A DNA stretch of 64,000 nucleotides from Ruminococcus sp. OA3 (GCF_022440845.1 NZ_JAKNTO010000001.1:3410001-3474000), one strand, 5' to 3'; counted from the stretch's first letter, positions 42,415 through 51,449 are shown. Numbers and translations are program-made. Notes: generated from the sequence alone by a model not told the origin.

Positions 42415-42429
42415 ACTTGTTCAACAACT
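42415..42429. promoter_or_regulatory. Copy of the LysR-gene palindrome upstream of the PQ-loop gene
   Basis: ACTTGTTCAACAACT; its first 13 bases are identical to 45042-45054 in the lysR promoter region. It is 38 bases before the PQ-loop start and just downstream of a weak promoter-like TTTACA-16-TGTAGA on the minus strand. Confidence 0.55.
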
Positions 42430-42560
42430 CTACATGTATTCAGCTTACACTGTAAACCGCCATCTGAGAAGATTGAATTTCCTTAACATTTGTTCACAAA
42501 ATATATACATGCAAAATATTCGGAGGTTTTATTGTCGTTTTTGCACAATAAAAGCTTTTT

Positions 42561-43109
42561 TCATTGCCATTTGGGATTGTGGAGCGTAATCTTCATCAGG
42601 CATACTCTGTCGCCCATCTTTATGCTCTTCAGCAGCTCCACATCAGCACTGCAGTCAAACGCCTTTTCAAACAGGTCCTTGCTGTAGCCGGTAGTACACT
42701 GGCACCATGTATTTGTCTCCAATTTTTCCACGTCCGCAAGCATCGGGCAGGGACAATAACCAAATTGCAGATAAAGCTCCCCGTCTTTACAGAAAAGCCC
42801 TGCGGCTCTCGCTTTCTCTGAATCTGTTAATTCTTCTATGCTTGCTGCAGTTGACTTCAATTCCTCTACAAGCGCAAGTTTTTCGTCCATTCCGTAACCA
42901 CATTGGCAGTTCATTCGTATTTTCTTTATGGTCTCAAATTCAAATTTACTCTCCAGACGTTGCATTGCAGATTTCACCCAGGCAGGATTCTTTTCTGCAT
43001 TGTCAGGCTGCTCCTTACCATACACCACCTCATTCGCCACAGCCGCACTGCTTTCCGTTTTAACTGCTTCATAAATTACTTTCTCCTGAATTTTTCTTAT
43101 GTCAAACAT
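42561..43109 (-). CDS. Cys-rich protein of unknown function (DUF6144-like)
   Basis: 182 residues from the ATG at 43109 after GGAGGAG. Conserved-looking cysteines occur in RMNCQCGYGMDEK, GLFCKDGELYLQFGYCPCPM and NTWCQCTTGYSKDLFEKAF. I associate the pattern with DUF6144-type proteins but cannot verify it; function is unknown. The many cysteines suggest metal binding. It lies downstream of an AraC regulator with a C-terminal effector domain on the same strand, 143 bases apart. Confidence 0.65.
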   Translation of the reverse strand: MFDIRKIQEKVIYEAVKTESSAAVANEVVYGKEQPDNAEKNPAWVKSAMQRLESKFEFETIKKIRMNCQCGYGMDEKLALVEELKSTAASIEELTDSEKARAAGLFCKDGELYLQFGYCPCPMLADVEKLETNTWCQCTTGYSKDLFEKAFDCSADVELLKSIKMGDRVCLMKITLHNPKWQ

Positions 43110-43252
43110 AATCTCCTCCGTATTCTTCACTCATTGATTGACGCAGAAATTTTCTGCAAATTAAAAAATGACCTCCTTTCTATTTGAAGTATTTCTAAAC
43201 ACTTCTAAATTATAGAAAGAAAGTCATCCCGCTGACTTCTGAATTCTTGCTT

Positions 43253-44086
43253 TTATAAAACGGGGATACATAAATCCATAACAACACTGTGATTGCCACG
43301 TTCAATATGGCGATAAATATTCAATCCATATCTCTGCGCCATATTGTAACCGCTTTGGGGCAGCCAAACGTTAAAAACACCTTGTAATGTCTCAAAGATA
43401 TCGCTGATTTCTCCATCGAAATGATACACAATCCATTTGCCGCCTCTGATCAGCATAACATTGTCCAGGTCACAATCCTGTTCCACCGTCATACAGATAT
43501 CGCAAATGCACTGTGACAAGTCTGTAATGGCCGGGTCATTAAAAAAGCGCTCTATCAGGATTGTCCTCTCATTCAAAAACGAGTTGTATTTATCTAAAAA
43601 ATGATACCAGTGTTTTTCAATATCCGAATAGTTTCCAATAAACCGCTCATATATCACTAAAAAATCTTTAAGCTCCTGAATTTCTGTATGGGCGGCATAC
43701 TCCTCCACAGTTTTGAAGTGGACAATCCGATCCGGTGTAAACGGAACAGGCATGCTGTGCGTTGGTATTGACCGTTTAAACATGGCAGGGGAAATATCAT
43801 GGTGCTTTCTAAATACCGAACTATAATTGGAGGAACTATATCCATAATCTAAACCAATGTCTGTAATTGCTTTCCTTGGGTTTAGTTTCATATCAATTGC
43901 GCTCTGGTCAACCTTACAGCGTTTAATAAACGCATAAACACTTTCACCGGTTTCTTCTTTGAACATTCGGCTAAAATAGTACTTTGATACATAAAATTGA
44001 GCAGATATGGTATCAAGCGATAAGCCCTCATCTAAATGCTGCATAATATAATCAATGCTTTGATCAACAAGTTTTTTCCTGTCCAT
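43253..44086 (-). CDS. AraC family regulator with C-terminal GyrI-like effector domain
   Basis: 277 residues with reversed domain order. The DNA-binding domain is N-terminal (LSLDTISAQFYVSKYYFSRMFKEETGESVYAFIKR, ITDIGLDYGYSSSNYSSVFRKHHDISPAMFKR) and the remaining 160 residues form a GyrI-like ligand-binding domain (MLIRGGKWIVYHFDGEISDIFETLQGVFNVWLPQSGYN and ERGNHSVVMDLCIPVL). Such regulators sense lipophilic compounds (Rob/TipA/BmrR-like). Likely controls its own neighbourhood, including the Cys-rich gene downstream. Confidence 0.87.
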   Translation of the reverse strand: MDRKKLVDQSIDYIMQHLDEGLSLDTISAQFYVSKYYFSRMFKEETGESVYAFIKRCKVDQSAIDMKLNPRKAITDIGLDYGYSSSNYSSVFRKHHDISPAMFKRSIPTHSMPVPFTPDRIVHFKTVEEYAAHTEIQELKDFLVIYERFIGNYSDIEKHWYHFLDKYNSFLNERTILIERFFNDPAITDLSQCICDICMTVEQDCDLDNVMLIRGGKWIVYHFDGEISDIFETLQGVFNVWLPQSGYNMAQRYGLNIYRHIERGNHSVVMDLCIPVL

Positions 44087-44129
44087 ATATCTCCATTCTT
44101 CTATATTAATAACGTACGCTGACGTCCGA

Positions 44130-45014
44130 TCATCGGCAGACCCGTTCGGCAGTCTTTACAAACTCCTGTATCACAGGCCGGCATATCCGATGGCAGCCGA
44201 TCCCCAGTACAATGGGAATTTCCCAGTCTGTTGGAATAATCTTAAATTCCGAGAAACTGTCCTCGTATCTGGCATAGGTCAGCAAAACTGACTTCTCTAT
44301 ATCGCATTTCAGATGGAGCATGCTGTCATAGCTGCCGATATCCGCCAGCTGAATTTCCGGCTCATTACGGAGGATATAATCCCTCAGACGGTCCTCACAC
44401 CTGGCGATACCCCGTTGATAGATCAGCAGTCTTTCGCCTCTTAGATCTTCAAAACGAAGGAGCTTTCTGTCCGCCAGCCGATGGTCCGGAAGAACTGCAC
44501 AGGAAAAACGGGTTTCCAGCAGCCCGGTAAACGAAACATCCGCATGATCCGGGCAATAGTAATTCATCGTATATTCTGCACAGATATCAAAGCTGCCTTT
44601 CTGAAATTCTTTAAAATATTCTTCCGGAACAAAATCCCGAAATTCAATTTTTACATCTGGATGTGTCTGCTTAAATTCCCGGCAGATATCCGACAGCAGA
44701 ATCGGCTTCAGGTTTGGTATGGACCCGATCACGACTCTTTCCTTTTCACTGTCCTGACTATTCCGGCACTGTTTCAGCAGCTGTTCATATTTTCTCAGAA
44801 GTATCTGATTTTCTTCCAAAAAATATTTTCCTTCTTCAGTAACATATACCCCTTTGTGATCCCTGGAAAAAATCTCAAAACCTACATCCGCTTCAATCTG
44901 TTTAATCTGCTGCACTAATGCTGATCTGGATATATGCAGCTCATCTGCAGCTTTTGCGATACTTCCGTATTTTTCAATAACCAGTAACCGATCAATTGTT
45001 CTGACATTCAGCAT
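44130..45014 (-). CDS. LysR family transcriptional regulator
   Basis: 294 residues from the ATG at 45014, 7 bases after AGGAGG. N-terminal winged helix: RTIDRLLVIEKYGSIAKAADELHISRSALVQQIKQIEADVGFEIF; then a substrate-binding-type effector domain (VVIGSIPNLKPILLSDICREFKQTHPDVKIEFRDF). A perfect palindrome with LysR character lies at its own transcription start and a 13-base match occurs before the PQ-loop gene at 42377. Effector unknown. Confidence 0.9.
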   Translation of the reverse strand: MLNVRTIDRLLVIEKYGSIAKAADELHISRSALVQQIKQIEADVGFEIFSRDHKGVYVTEEGKYFLEENQILLRKYEQLLKQCRNSQDSEKERVVIGSIPNLKPILLSDICREFKQTHPDVKIEFRDFVPEEYFKEFQKGSFDICAEYTMNYYCPDHADVSFTGLLETRFSCAVLPDHRLADRKLLRFEDLRGERLLIYQRGIARCEDRLRDYILRNEPEIQLADIGSYDSMLHLKCDIEKSVLLTYARYEDSFSEFKIIPTDWEIPIVLGIGCHRICRPVIQEFVKTAERVCR

Positions 45015-45040
45015 TACCATTCCTCCTGTCATTCCTGCAT

Positions 45041-45087
45041 CACTTGTTCAACAAGTGAATTATACCATACATCATTAAATAATCCAA
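45041..45087 (-). promoter_or_regulatory. lysR promoter and operator palindrome
   Basis: Minus-strand TTGGAT (45082-45087) and TATAAT (45059-45064), 17-bp spacer. A perfect 17-bp palindrome, CACTTGTTCAACAAGTG (45041-45057), begins one base past the -10, where a bound regulator would block transcription. Confidence 0.78.
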
Positions 45088-45096
45088 TCACTAACC

Positions 45097-45125
45097 TTGC
45101 GTTTTTCACAAAGTCAGTTTATAAT
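45097..45125 (+). promoter_or_regulatory. Promoter for the GntR gene at 45158
   Basis: TTGCGT (45097-45102) and TATAAT (45120-45125), 17-bp spacer, 32 bases before the start. Confidence 0.65.
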
Positions 45126-45157
45126 TAATGAATAAAAATGATATGGAGTAATCTGAT

Positions 45158-45910
45158 ATGGCAGAGTTAAGCAGAAACTTAAAAATCAAAAAACCATCTG
45201 CTCCTGATCTGGTTTGTGAAGAGATGAAATCCCTGATCGCCCAGGGAATCTGGCAGAAAGGGCAGAAAATCCCCTCAGAAAGCGAAATGGCCGATACGTT
45301 TGGCGTCAATCGTTTCACCGTCAGAATGGCACTGCAGAAATTAAATACACTTGGCGTACTTCAGACAAAAGTCGGAGACGGAACCTACGTCTGCTCTTTT
45401 GATTTCGAAAAACACCTGCAGACAATCTCTGAATTCTACATGACCCCGGAGCTTCTGGATGATGTTGCCGAGTTTCGCTCCATGATTGAAGTTGAATGTG
45501 CACGGCTGGCTGTCATGCGGGCTACCCCCGATGAAATTGAAAAACTGCGCTCCTGCTGTAAGGATTTTGAAGATAAAGTCATCGCCTATGTATCCACGCC
45601 TCATAATTCCCCAGACAGGAAGACTCTTCTCACTGCATTAAATGACAGTGACATCGAGCTTCACAGCCAGCTGTGCAAAATGTCTCACAATGAGCTGCTG
45701 ATCTACGCATATTCCACCGCAAAGGAAGCAATCAGAGAATATACACTAACGCTTGGCCACCGACGGCTGATCCATCTGACTACTACGGATGACATAACTT
45801 CCATCGAACACCACTGGAATCTCTGCCACGCCATCGAAAACAGAGATTTTGAAACCTGTCGGGCTATTTTACTGGATATGATCGATTATCATAATACTGA
45901 GAACTTATGA
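45158..45910 (+). CDS. GntR family regulator, FCD subfamily
   Basis: 250 residues. N-terminal winged helix (LVCEEMKSLIAQGIWQKGQKIPSESEMADTFGVNRFTVRMALQKLNTLGVLQTKVGDGTYV) and an all-helical FCD ligand domain with metal-binding histidines (DSDIELHSQLCKMSHN and SIEHHWNLCHAIENRD). FCD regulators respond to small organic acids or sugar acids. ATG at 45158 after GGAG. Convergent with the binding-protein gene of the CUT2 transporter and sharing its terminator region; it may regulate that operon. Confidence 0.9.
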   Translation: MAELSRNLKIKKPSAPDLVCEEMKSLIAQGIWQKGQKIPSESEMADTFGVNRFTVRMALQKLNTLGVLQTKVGDGTYVCSFDFEKHLQTISEFYMTPELLDDVAEFRSMIEVECARLAVMRATPDEIEKLRSCCKDFEDKVIAYVSTPHNSPDRKTLLTALNDSDIELHSQLCKMSHNELLIYAYSTAKEAIREYTLTLGHRRLIHLTTTDDITSIEHHWNLCHAIENRDFETCRAILLDMIDYHNTENL

Positions 45911-45912
45911 AA

Positions 45913-45942
45913 AACAGGCATTCCCAGATGGGAGTGCCTGTT
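45913..45942. terminator. Terminator between GntR and binding-protein genes
   Basis: 13-bp stem AACAGGCATTCCC with one mismatch and a 4-base loop, followed by TAGGAGTTTTTTAT on the plus strand. Confidence 0.82.
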
Positions 45943-45952
45943 TAGGAGTTTT

Positions 45953-46996
45953 TTATCTTGTTGTTGCGATCAGCTCTTCATAATTGTCCTGCGTCATATC
46001 GGACATTTCGATATTTGTACGTTCTTCGATTTCTTCACCCTTATAAACTTTCTCTGCGATCTCGCCGCACAGAGTACCAATGCTTGGCCAGCTTACAAAG
46101 ATTGCATATTTCTGTTCGCCGTTCTTGATCAGATAACCGTCGTCTTCAACACTGACAACGCCTACTGTCGTAACATCATCAGCCATCCCTGCTGCCTTCA
46201 GCGCTTCCACTGCACCGACGATCATCTTGCCGTCAGCGCCAACGATACAGTTAATCTTGTCACCGTATGTCTGAATCCAGTCTTCAGTAACCTGCATTGC
46301 CGTAGCAGTTTCAAACTCACCTGTCTGTGAAGACAGAACTGTCAGGTCATCACGGGAAGAGATTCCTTCCATAAAGCCTTCCTCACGCAGAAGTGTTGCT
46401 TCACGTCCAGGTGTTCCCTGCAGATAGCAGATGTTAGCATTCTCAGGCAGATTTTCTGCGCACCATTTGCCCTGTCCCAGTCCCAGCGCTTTCTCATCAA
46501 ATCCGATAAATTTCCATTCACCACCGGATGCCTCGGTACCAACCATGAACACCGGCACCCCTTCCTCGTTGCAGGCTTTGACTGCAGTTGTATTTCCCTG
46601 CGTATCAACACCGATGATGAACATCATATCCACACCTTTGCTGAGCAGTGTCTCAACATTTGTTGTCTGTTTTTCGATATCTTTTGCAGAGTCCGCCGTC
46701 AGAGCTTCCACTTTGTCCGCACCTACAGACTTTGCGAATTCATCGCTCTCCACGTACTCTACAAACTTCTGCATTGCAGGATAACAACAGTTATCTGCGT
46801 TGTCGATGTTTGCAAATCCTACACGATATACGTAGTCTCCGCTTTCTTTTGCATCATCTGATCCGCCTTCCTCAGCAGACGCTTCACTGCTGCTGCCGCT
46901 CTCCTCTTTCTTACCGCCGCAGCCCGCAAGCATCCCGACACAAAGTACAGATACCGTCAGCATTGCCAATAACCGTTTCACCATTCTTTTTTTCAT
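45953..46996 (-). CDS. Sugar ABC transporter substrate-binding lipoprotein (Rbs/CUT2 type)
   Basis: 347-residue lipoprotein with lipobox MLAGC, a Ser/Glu/Asp-rich linker and the ribose-type binding fold (YRVGFANIDNADNCCYPAMQK, EASGGEWKFIGFDEKALGLGQGKW, VSWPSIGTLCGEIAEKVYKGEEI). Last gene of rbsA-like, rbsC-like, binding-protein. It is highly similar over the whole mature domain to the orphan at 32695. Both contain the same tail motif EERTNIEMSDMT. Ligand: unknown sugar or sugar derivative. Confidence 0.92.
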   Translation of the reverse strand: MKKRMVKRLLAMLTVSVLCVGMLAGCGGKKEESGSSSEASAEEGGSDDAKESGDYVYRVGFANIDNADNCCYPAMQKFVEYVESDEFAKSVGADKVEALTADSAKDIEKQTTNVETLLSKGVDMMFIIGVDTQGNTTAVKACNEEGVPVFMVGTEASGGEWKFIGFDEKALGLGQGKWCAENLPENANICYLQGTPGREATLLREEGFMEGISSRDDLTVLSSQTGEFETATAMQVTEDWIQTYGDKINCIVGADGKMIVGAVEALKAAGMADDVTTVGVVSVEDDGYLIKNGEQKYAIFVSWPSIGTLCGEIAEKVYKGEEIEERTNIEMSDMTQDNYEELIATTR

Positions 46997-47045
46997 CTTT
47001 TTCTCTCCTTTTTATTGTTTGCTTAAAATTTAGAAACCTTAAAAA

Positions 47046-48011
47046 TCATGCCTTTCTTGTTTTGCGCACCTGCACATCGATGATAACTGCCAGCGCGATG
47101 ATAAGACCTTTTACGATTTTCTGCCAGTATGCAGAAACGTCCATCTGTGTCATGATATTGAGCAGTACACCGACAAACAGTGCACCGACTACAACACCGT
47201 ATACTTTACCTGTACCACCATTCATGGATGTACCACCGATGATAGCCGCTGTGATCGCATCGAACTCATACTGCTCACCGCCGTTTGGCTGTCCGGAATT
47301 CATACGGCTCATCAGGATAACACCGGCAAGCCCTGCTGCTGCTCCCGCAAACAGATACGCCTGAGTTTTTACTTTTTTGGTATTGATACCGGAAGCTCTT
47401 GCCGCATCCGTATTGCCGCCTACTGCATATACGTAACGTCCGAAACGGCGACGGTTCATCAGTACCCAGTAGAAAACAAGTACTAATATCAAAATAATGG
47501 TAGGAACCGGAACCGGACCAACATATCCCTGGCCAAACACGGTGTAACTCTCATCAAATCCGGAAACCGGCTGTGCCTGAGTCAATGCCAGTACGGCACC
47601 CCGGCAGATGAACTGAGAAGCAAGCGTCATGATAAAGTCCGGGATTCCACAGGATGTAATAACCAGACCATTGATAAATCCGCAAAATGCACCGATCAAA
47701 ATACCAACCACAAGCGAGATCACAGGATTCCCTGTAGATACCATGACCATTGTGGAAATAACTCCTGACAGTGCACAGACAGATCCAGGTGACAGATCAC
47801 ATCCGCCTGTGATCAGTACCATCTGTGAACCAAACGCGATGATCATGATAACCGCATTCTGGCGGATGATATTGCTCAGGTTACGTGTTGTAAAGAATGC
47901 ATCACTTAAGAATGATGCGACGATCACTGCTATTACTAAGATGATGAATATACCAAACCGGCTGTAAATCTCAGCCACACTCCATTTTTTATTCGTTTTT
48001 GTATTTGTCAT
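47046..48011 (-). CDS. CUT2 sugar ABC transporter permease (RbsC-like)
   Basis: 321-residue permease with about ten membrane helices. Motifs VLITGGCDLSPGSVCALSGVISTM, GFINGLVITSCGIPDFIMTLASQF, AVGGNTDAARASGINTKKVKTQAYLFAG (coupling region) and FDAITAAIIGGTSMNGGTGKVYGVVVGAL are diagnostic. It overlaps the ATPase gene by four bases (ATGA). Forms the membrane channel for the binding protein encoded next. Could also serve the orphan binding protein at 32695. Confidence 0.94.
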   Translation of the reverse strand: MTNTKTNKKWSVAEIYSRFGIFIILVIAVIVASFLSDAFFTTRNLSNIIRQNAVIMIIAFGSQMVLITGGCDLSPGSVCALSGVISTMVMVSTGNPVISLVVGILIGAFCGFINGLVITSCGIPDFIMTLASQFICRGAVLALTQAQPVSGFDESYTVFGQGYVGPVPVPTIILILVLVFYWVLMNRRRFGRYVYAVGGNTDAARASGINTKKVKTQAYLFAGAAAGLAGVILMSRMNSGQPNGGEQYEFDAITAAIIGGTSMNGGTGKVYGVVVGALFVGVLLNIMTQMDVSAYWQKIVKGLIIALAVIIDVQVRKTRKA

Positions 48012-49510
48012 TGCTCGAATCCTTTCATCGCACTCTCCATTATTTTTTCCTGCGTTGCCTCTGCTACCGGCAGTTCTCCCGTCAGATATCCCTGAGACAT
48101 AACTGCTATACGATCGCTCATACCCAGAATCTCCGGCATTTCAGATGAGATCATAATGATCGCCACACCCTTGCGGGCCAGTTCGCACATCAGTTTGTAG
48201 ATTTCGTATTTTGCTCCTACGTCGATACCTCTGGTCGGCTCATCCAGAATCAGTACTTTCGGCGCCCTTAAAAGCCATTTTGCCAAAACTACTTTCTGCT
48301 GATTTCCGCCTGATAAAGAAGAGACAGGAGCTTCCGGTGTTGCCAGTTTAATAGATAACGTTTTAACCATTTCATCAACATTCTGCTTTTCTTTCTTCAT
48401 GCTGAGAAATCCTGATTTTTCAATATCCTTAAGGCTGGCAAGTGTTATATTTTCACGGATGGAACGGCAAAGCACAACACCTTCCTTCTTTCTGTCTTCA
48501 CTTGCCATCAGCACTCCGGCATCGATCGCCTGCTGTGAATTTTTGAAATCTACCTTTTTGCCTTCCAGCAATACTTCTCCGGATTCTATCGGGTCAAGTC
48601 CAAAAACAGCACGGAATAATTCACTTCGTCCGGCCCCTACCAGTCCGGCAAAACCGACGATCTCACCGGCATGGACTTTGAAATTGACATTTTTGAAACG
48701 CCCACCGTTGAGGTTTTTAAGCTCCAGTACCGTCTCTTTGATCGGTGCCGGAGTTTTTGGAAACTGTTCCGTAATCTCGCGTCCTACCATCTGCTTGATG
48801 ATTCCGTTTTTATCGATGTCACCGATCTCACAGCTGTGTACCCACTGTCCATCCCTGAAAATCGTAACCTCATCACAGATCTCAAAAATTTCATCCAGTT
48901 TGTGAGAAATATAGATAATACCAACACCACTGTTTTTCAGACGTTCGATATTTTCAAACAGAATATGTACTTCAGAATCGGTAATGGATGAAGTCGGCTC
49001 ATCCATGATGACAACCGATGCATCACGTGAAATTGCCTTGACAATTTCTATCAGTGCAATGTCTGAAACCGTCAGGTCTCTCATATACCCTTTGGGATCA
49101 TAATGAAATCCGAATTCATCGAGCAGTTTCTGAGTATCCGACCATAATCTCTTCCAGTCCACCATCTTCAATGAATCGAGAGGTTCACGTCCCAGAAAGA
49201 TATTTTCAGCAATTGTCATATTGGGAAGCGGACTGAGTTCCTGATGGATGGTTGCAATTCCCATTTCCAGCATTTCTTTTGGATTTTTAGGAACGATTCG
49301 TTCCCCTTTATACCAAATCTCACCTTCATCCATCTTATATATACCGTTAATGATTTTCATCAGTGTAGACTTACCTGCACCATTCTCACCGCACAGAGCA
49401 TGCACACTTCCAGGCTTTAATTTTAAGTTAACCCGATCCAAAGCTTTTACACCTGGGAATTCTTTTGAAACACTTTTTAATTCCAGGATGTATTCATTTC
49501 TTTCATTCAC
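48008..49510 (-). CDS. CUT2 sugar ABC transporter ATPase (RbsA-like, catalytically complete)
   Basis: 500-residue double-domain ATPase. Domain 1 has Walker A CGENGAGKST, Q-loop IHQELSP, Walker B VVIMDEPTSSITDSE and H-loop YISHKLDE. Domain 2 has AGLVGAGRSELFRA (non-canonical Walker A, normal for RbsA), signature LSGGNQQKVVLAKWLL, and Walker B LILDEPTRGIDVG. The GTG start at 49510 is 7 bases after AGGAGG. First gene of the transporter operon. It is the active counterpart of the dead homologue at 52529. Confidence 0.94.
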   Translation of the reverse strand: MNERNEYILELKSVSKEFPGVKALDRVNLKLKPGSVHALCGENGAGKSTLMKIINGIYKMDEGEIWYKGERIVPKNPKEMLEMGIATIHQELSPLPNMTIAENIFLGREPLDSLKMVDWKRLWSDTQKLLDEFGFHYDPKGYMRDLTVSDIALIEIVKAISRDASVVIMDEPTSSITDSEVHILFENIERLKNSGVGIIYISHKLDEIFEICDEVTIFRDGQWVHSCEIGDIDKNGIIKQMVGREITEQFPKTPAPIKETVLELKNLNGGRFKNVNFKVHAGEIVGFAGLVGAGRSELFRAVFGLDPIESGEVLLEGKKVDFKNSQQAIDAGVLMASEDRKKEGVVLCRSIRENITLASLKDIEKSGFLSMKKEKQNVDEMVKTLSIKLATPEAPVSSLSGGNQQKVVLAKWLLRAPKVLILDEPTRGIDVGAKYEIYKLMCELARKGVAIIMISSEMPEILGMSDRIAVMSQGYLTGELPVAEATQEKIMESAMKGFEQ

Positions 49511-49596
49511 GGTTACACCTCCTTGTATACAATCTCTTCATTGTCTCCTCCCTTTCACCAATAATTTAAATTACTTCTTGCTTACAAGTGAACAAT

Positions 49597-49675
49597 ATCA
49601 TATACTGAAAAATGACGAAATACTTTTCGCCTATTACCTTTTATTTGTCACACCAAATCATAGATTTGTCACACC
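49597..49675 (-). promoter_or_regulatory. Activator-type promoter region of the CUT2 operon with two 12-bp direct repeats
   Basis: ATTTGTCACACC occurs exactly twice, at 49643-49654 and 49664-49675, with a 21-bp period (two helix turns). A TATGAT -10 for the transporter lies at 49597-49602 on the minus strand, with no good -35, so the promoter probably needs an activator. The repeats would lie around -53 to -85, the usual place for an AraC-type activator such as the YesN homologue encoded divergently. Confidence 0.7.
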
Positions 49676-49750
49676 TGTATAGAAACACACCACTTTTTCA
49701 TGTATTTCCATGCACATTGACGGAATCTTAAAGTACCAGAAGAGGACGGC

Positions 49751-49799
49751 TGAAAGAAATCTTTCACCCATCCCCGATTAGAGCCGCAGCAAATGCGGC
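49751..49799 (+). other. Two hairpins in the yesN leader
   Basis: TGAAAGA/TCTTTCA (49751-49766) and GCCGCA-GCAAA-TGCGGC (49783-49799), the second just before the ribosome site. They are too small for a known riboswitch class and may set translation efficiency. Confidence 0.45.
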
Positions 49800-49815
49800 A
49801 TGAGAGGAAAAACGT

Positions 49816-51438
49816 ATGAACCCCATTCGAGTCATGATTGCTGAAGACGAGATCGCTATTGCAAACCTGATTAAAAATCTAATTGACTTTGAACGTTTAA
49901 ACCTGGAGTTTATTGGATTTGCTCTAAATGGTCAGATTGCTTACGAGATGATTTTGTCTGAGAAACCGGACATTGTCATTACAGATATTTCCATGCCTGT
50001 TATGAATGGATTAGAGCTGATTGAAAAATCGCAGAAGGAAAAACTGCCTGTGCATTTCATTATCATCAGCGGCCTCACCTACTTTAATTATGCACTTTCC
50101 GCCATCAAAATGGGCGTTGAAGATTATTTATTAAAACCAATCAACCAAACAGAATTAAATGATGTGCTGGAAAAAACGATCCTGAAGATCGCATCCGCGC
50201 TGCAGATTGATTTTCAGATTCAAAAACTGGGTATCGATACACACCTTCAGACACAGAAATTACGCCGTTCTTTTATTATGGATATCCTGTATGATAAGGA
50301 ACATCCTGTAGAATTGAATGAAGTTCAGATAAATGAGGAGTATGGTTTTTCTTTCTTATCCGATGCTCCTTTTCTGATGGGGATTGCTTTAATCGACGGT
50401 ATCCTGGCACTTAATCTCGCCACCCAGAACGTAATCATTGAACAGCTGATGCGTAATTTCCAGACAGAAATGAAAGACCTCTGCATTGATATGGAAGTCT
50501 ATAATAAAAATAATCAGTTTATCTTTTTGCTGAATTACGAACCTGACCAGGAAAGCAGGATTCTTGGTTCTATTGCCGCAATCAGAGAGGACCTGGCTTC
50601 TTATCTGGCCGCATATGAAGGACTGCAGCTCACGATCAGCTGCGGGGTTATGGCTCCCCGGATCCAAAATCTCCCCTATTCACTCAGCACTGCTCAGAAA
50701 GCTTTAAATGCACGGATCATCCAGGGACCACAGCACGTTCTTTTTGCAAAGGAACTGCTTCTGAATAATGCGAAGCCCGGCTTTATATTGTCCAGTTCAG
50801 ATTTTAGCTCGATTCGGTCCTGCATTGAGATTCGTGATACAAAAAAATTTGAAAATCTGCTGAAAACACTTTTTAAAGATGTGGCTTCCAGCTGCCGCTC
50901 CTGCCCTCATTTACTGCTGGATGCCTTTTGTGATGCTTTATCCGGTATACTGTCAGATTTCCATCAGCATAAAATAATTTCCGTGAACCTGGCAGACACC
51001 TATCTGCAGTACTGCGATGAGATCGAACAGTATTTCACTTTAAAAGAGCTTATCTTATTTACGGTATCTTTCATCCGGGAGTTGCTTCCCCTCGATAATG
51101 AAACGAACTCTCAGGAGAATCGGCAGATTCAAACAGCAAAGGCCTTCATTCAGGAGCATTTCAGTGAGAATATAAAACTGGAAGATGTGGCGGAACAGAT
51201 CTATCTGGCTCCTACTTACTTCGGTGTCCTCTTTAAAAAAGAGGTAGGGGAATCCTTCAGCTCTTATCTGACCTCTGTCCGAATCGAGAAAGCAAAAGAA
51301 CTGCTGCACGATGTGCGTTACAATATTGCAGAAATTGCAAATGAAGTAGGTTACCAGGACAAGCGCTATTTCAGTAAACTATTCAAAGAACAGGTCGGCG
51401 TTACTCCGAAAGAGTACCGCAAAATTTACGCAAACTGA
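49816..51438 (+). CDS. YesN-type response regulator with AraC DNA-binding domain
   Basis: 540 residues. Receiver domain (VMIAEDEIAIANLIKNLI, phospho-acceptor Asp57 in DIVITDISMPVMNG, Lys near 107 in LLKPINQT), a long linking domain of about 300 residues, and a C-terminal AraC domain (IKLEDVAEQIYLAPTYFGVLFKKEVGESFSSYLTSVRIEKAKELL and IAEIANEVGYQDKRYFSKLFKEQVGVTPKEYRK). GAGAGG site upstream. Co-transcribed with the kinase (11 bases to its start) and the dead RbsA-like gene, opposite the CUT2 operon it probably activates. Confidence 0.93.
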   Translation: MNPIRVMIAEDEIAIANLIKNLIDFERLNLEFIGFALNGQIAYEMILSEKPDIVITDISMPVMNGLELIEKSQKEKLPVHFIIISGLTYFNYALSAIKMGVEDYLLKPINQTELNDVLEKTILKIASALQIDFQIQKLGIDTHLQTQKLRRSFIMDILYDKEHPVELNEVQINEEYGFSFLSDAPFLMGIALIDGILALNLATQNVIIEQLMRNFQTEMKDLCIDMEVYNKNNQFIFLLNYEPDQESRILGSIAAIREDLASYLAAYEGLQLTISCGVMAPRIQNLPYSLSTAQKALNARIIQGPQHVLFAKELLLNNAKPGFILSSSDFSSIRSCIEIRDTKKFENLLKTLFKDVASSCRSCPHLLLDAFCDALSGILSDFHQHKIISVNLADTYLQYCDEIEQYFTLKELILFTVSFIRELLPLDNETNSQENRQIQTAKAFIQEHFSENIKLEDVAEQIYLAPTYFGVLFKKEVGESFSSYLTSVRIEKAKELLHDVRYNIAEIANEVGYQDKRYFSKLFKEQVGVTPKEYRKIYAN

Positions 51439-51449
51439 GGTATATGACT

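Noticed and set aside
42520-42555. TTTTATTGT/ACAATAAAA hairpin as a terminator for the Cys-rich gene
   Set aside because: The T-tract is on the wrong strand for the minus-strand gene, and no plus-strand gene ends there.
49783-49799. Possible riboswitch before yesN
   Set aside because: Only a 6-bp stem next to the ribosome site; no conserved core of c-di-GMP, guanidine, SAM or other known classes could be recognised.
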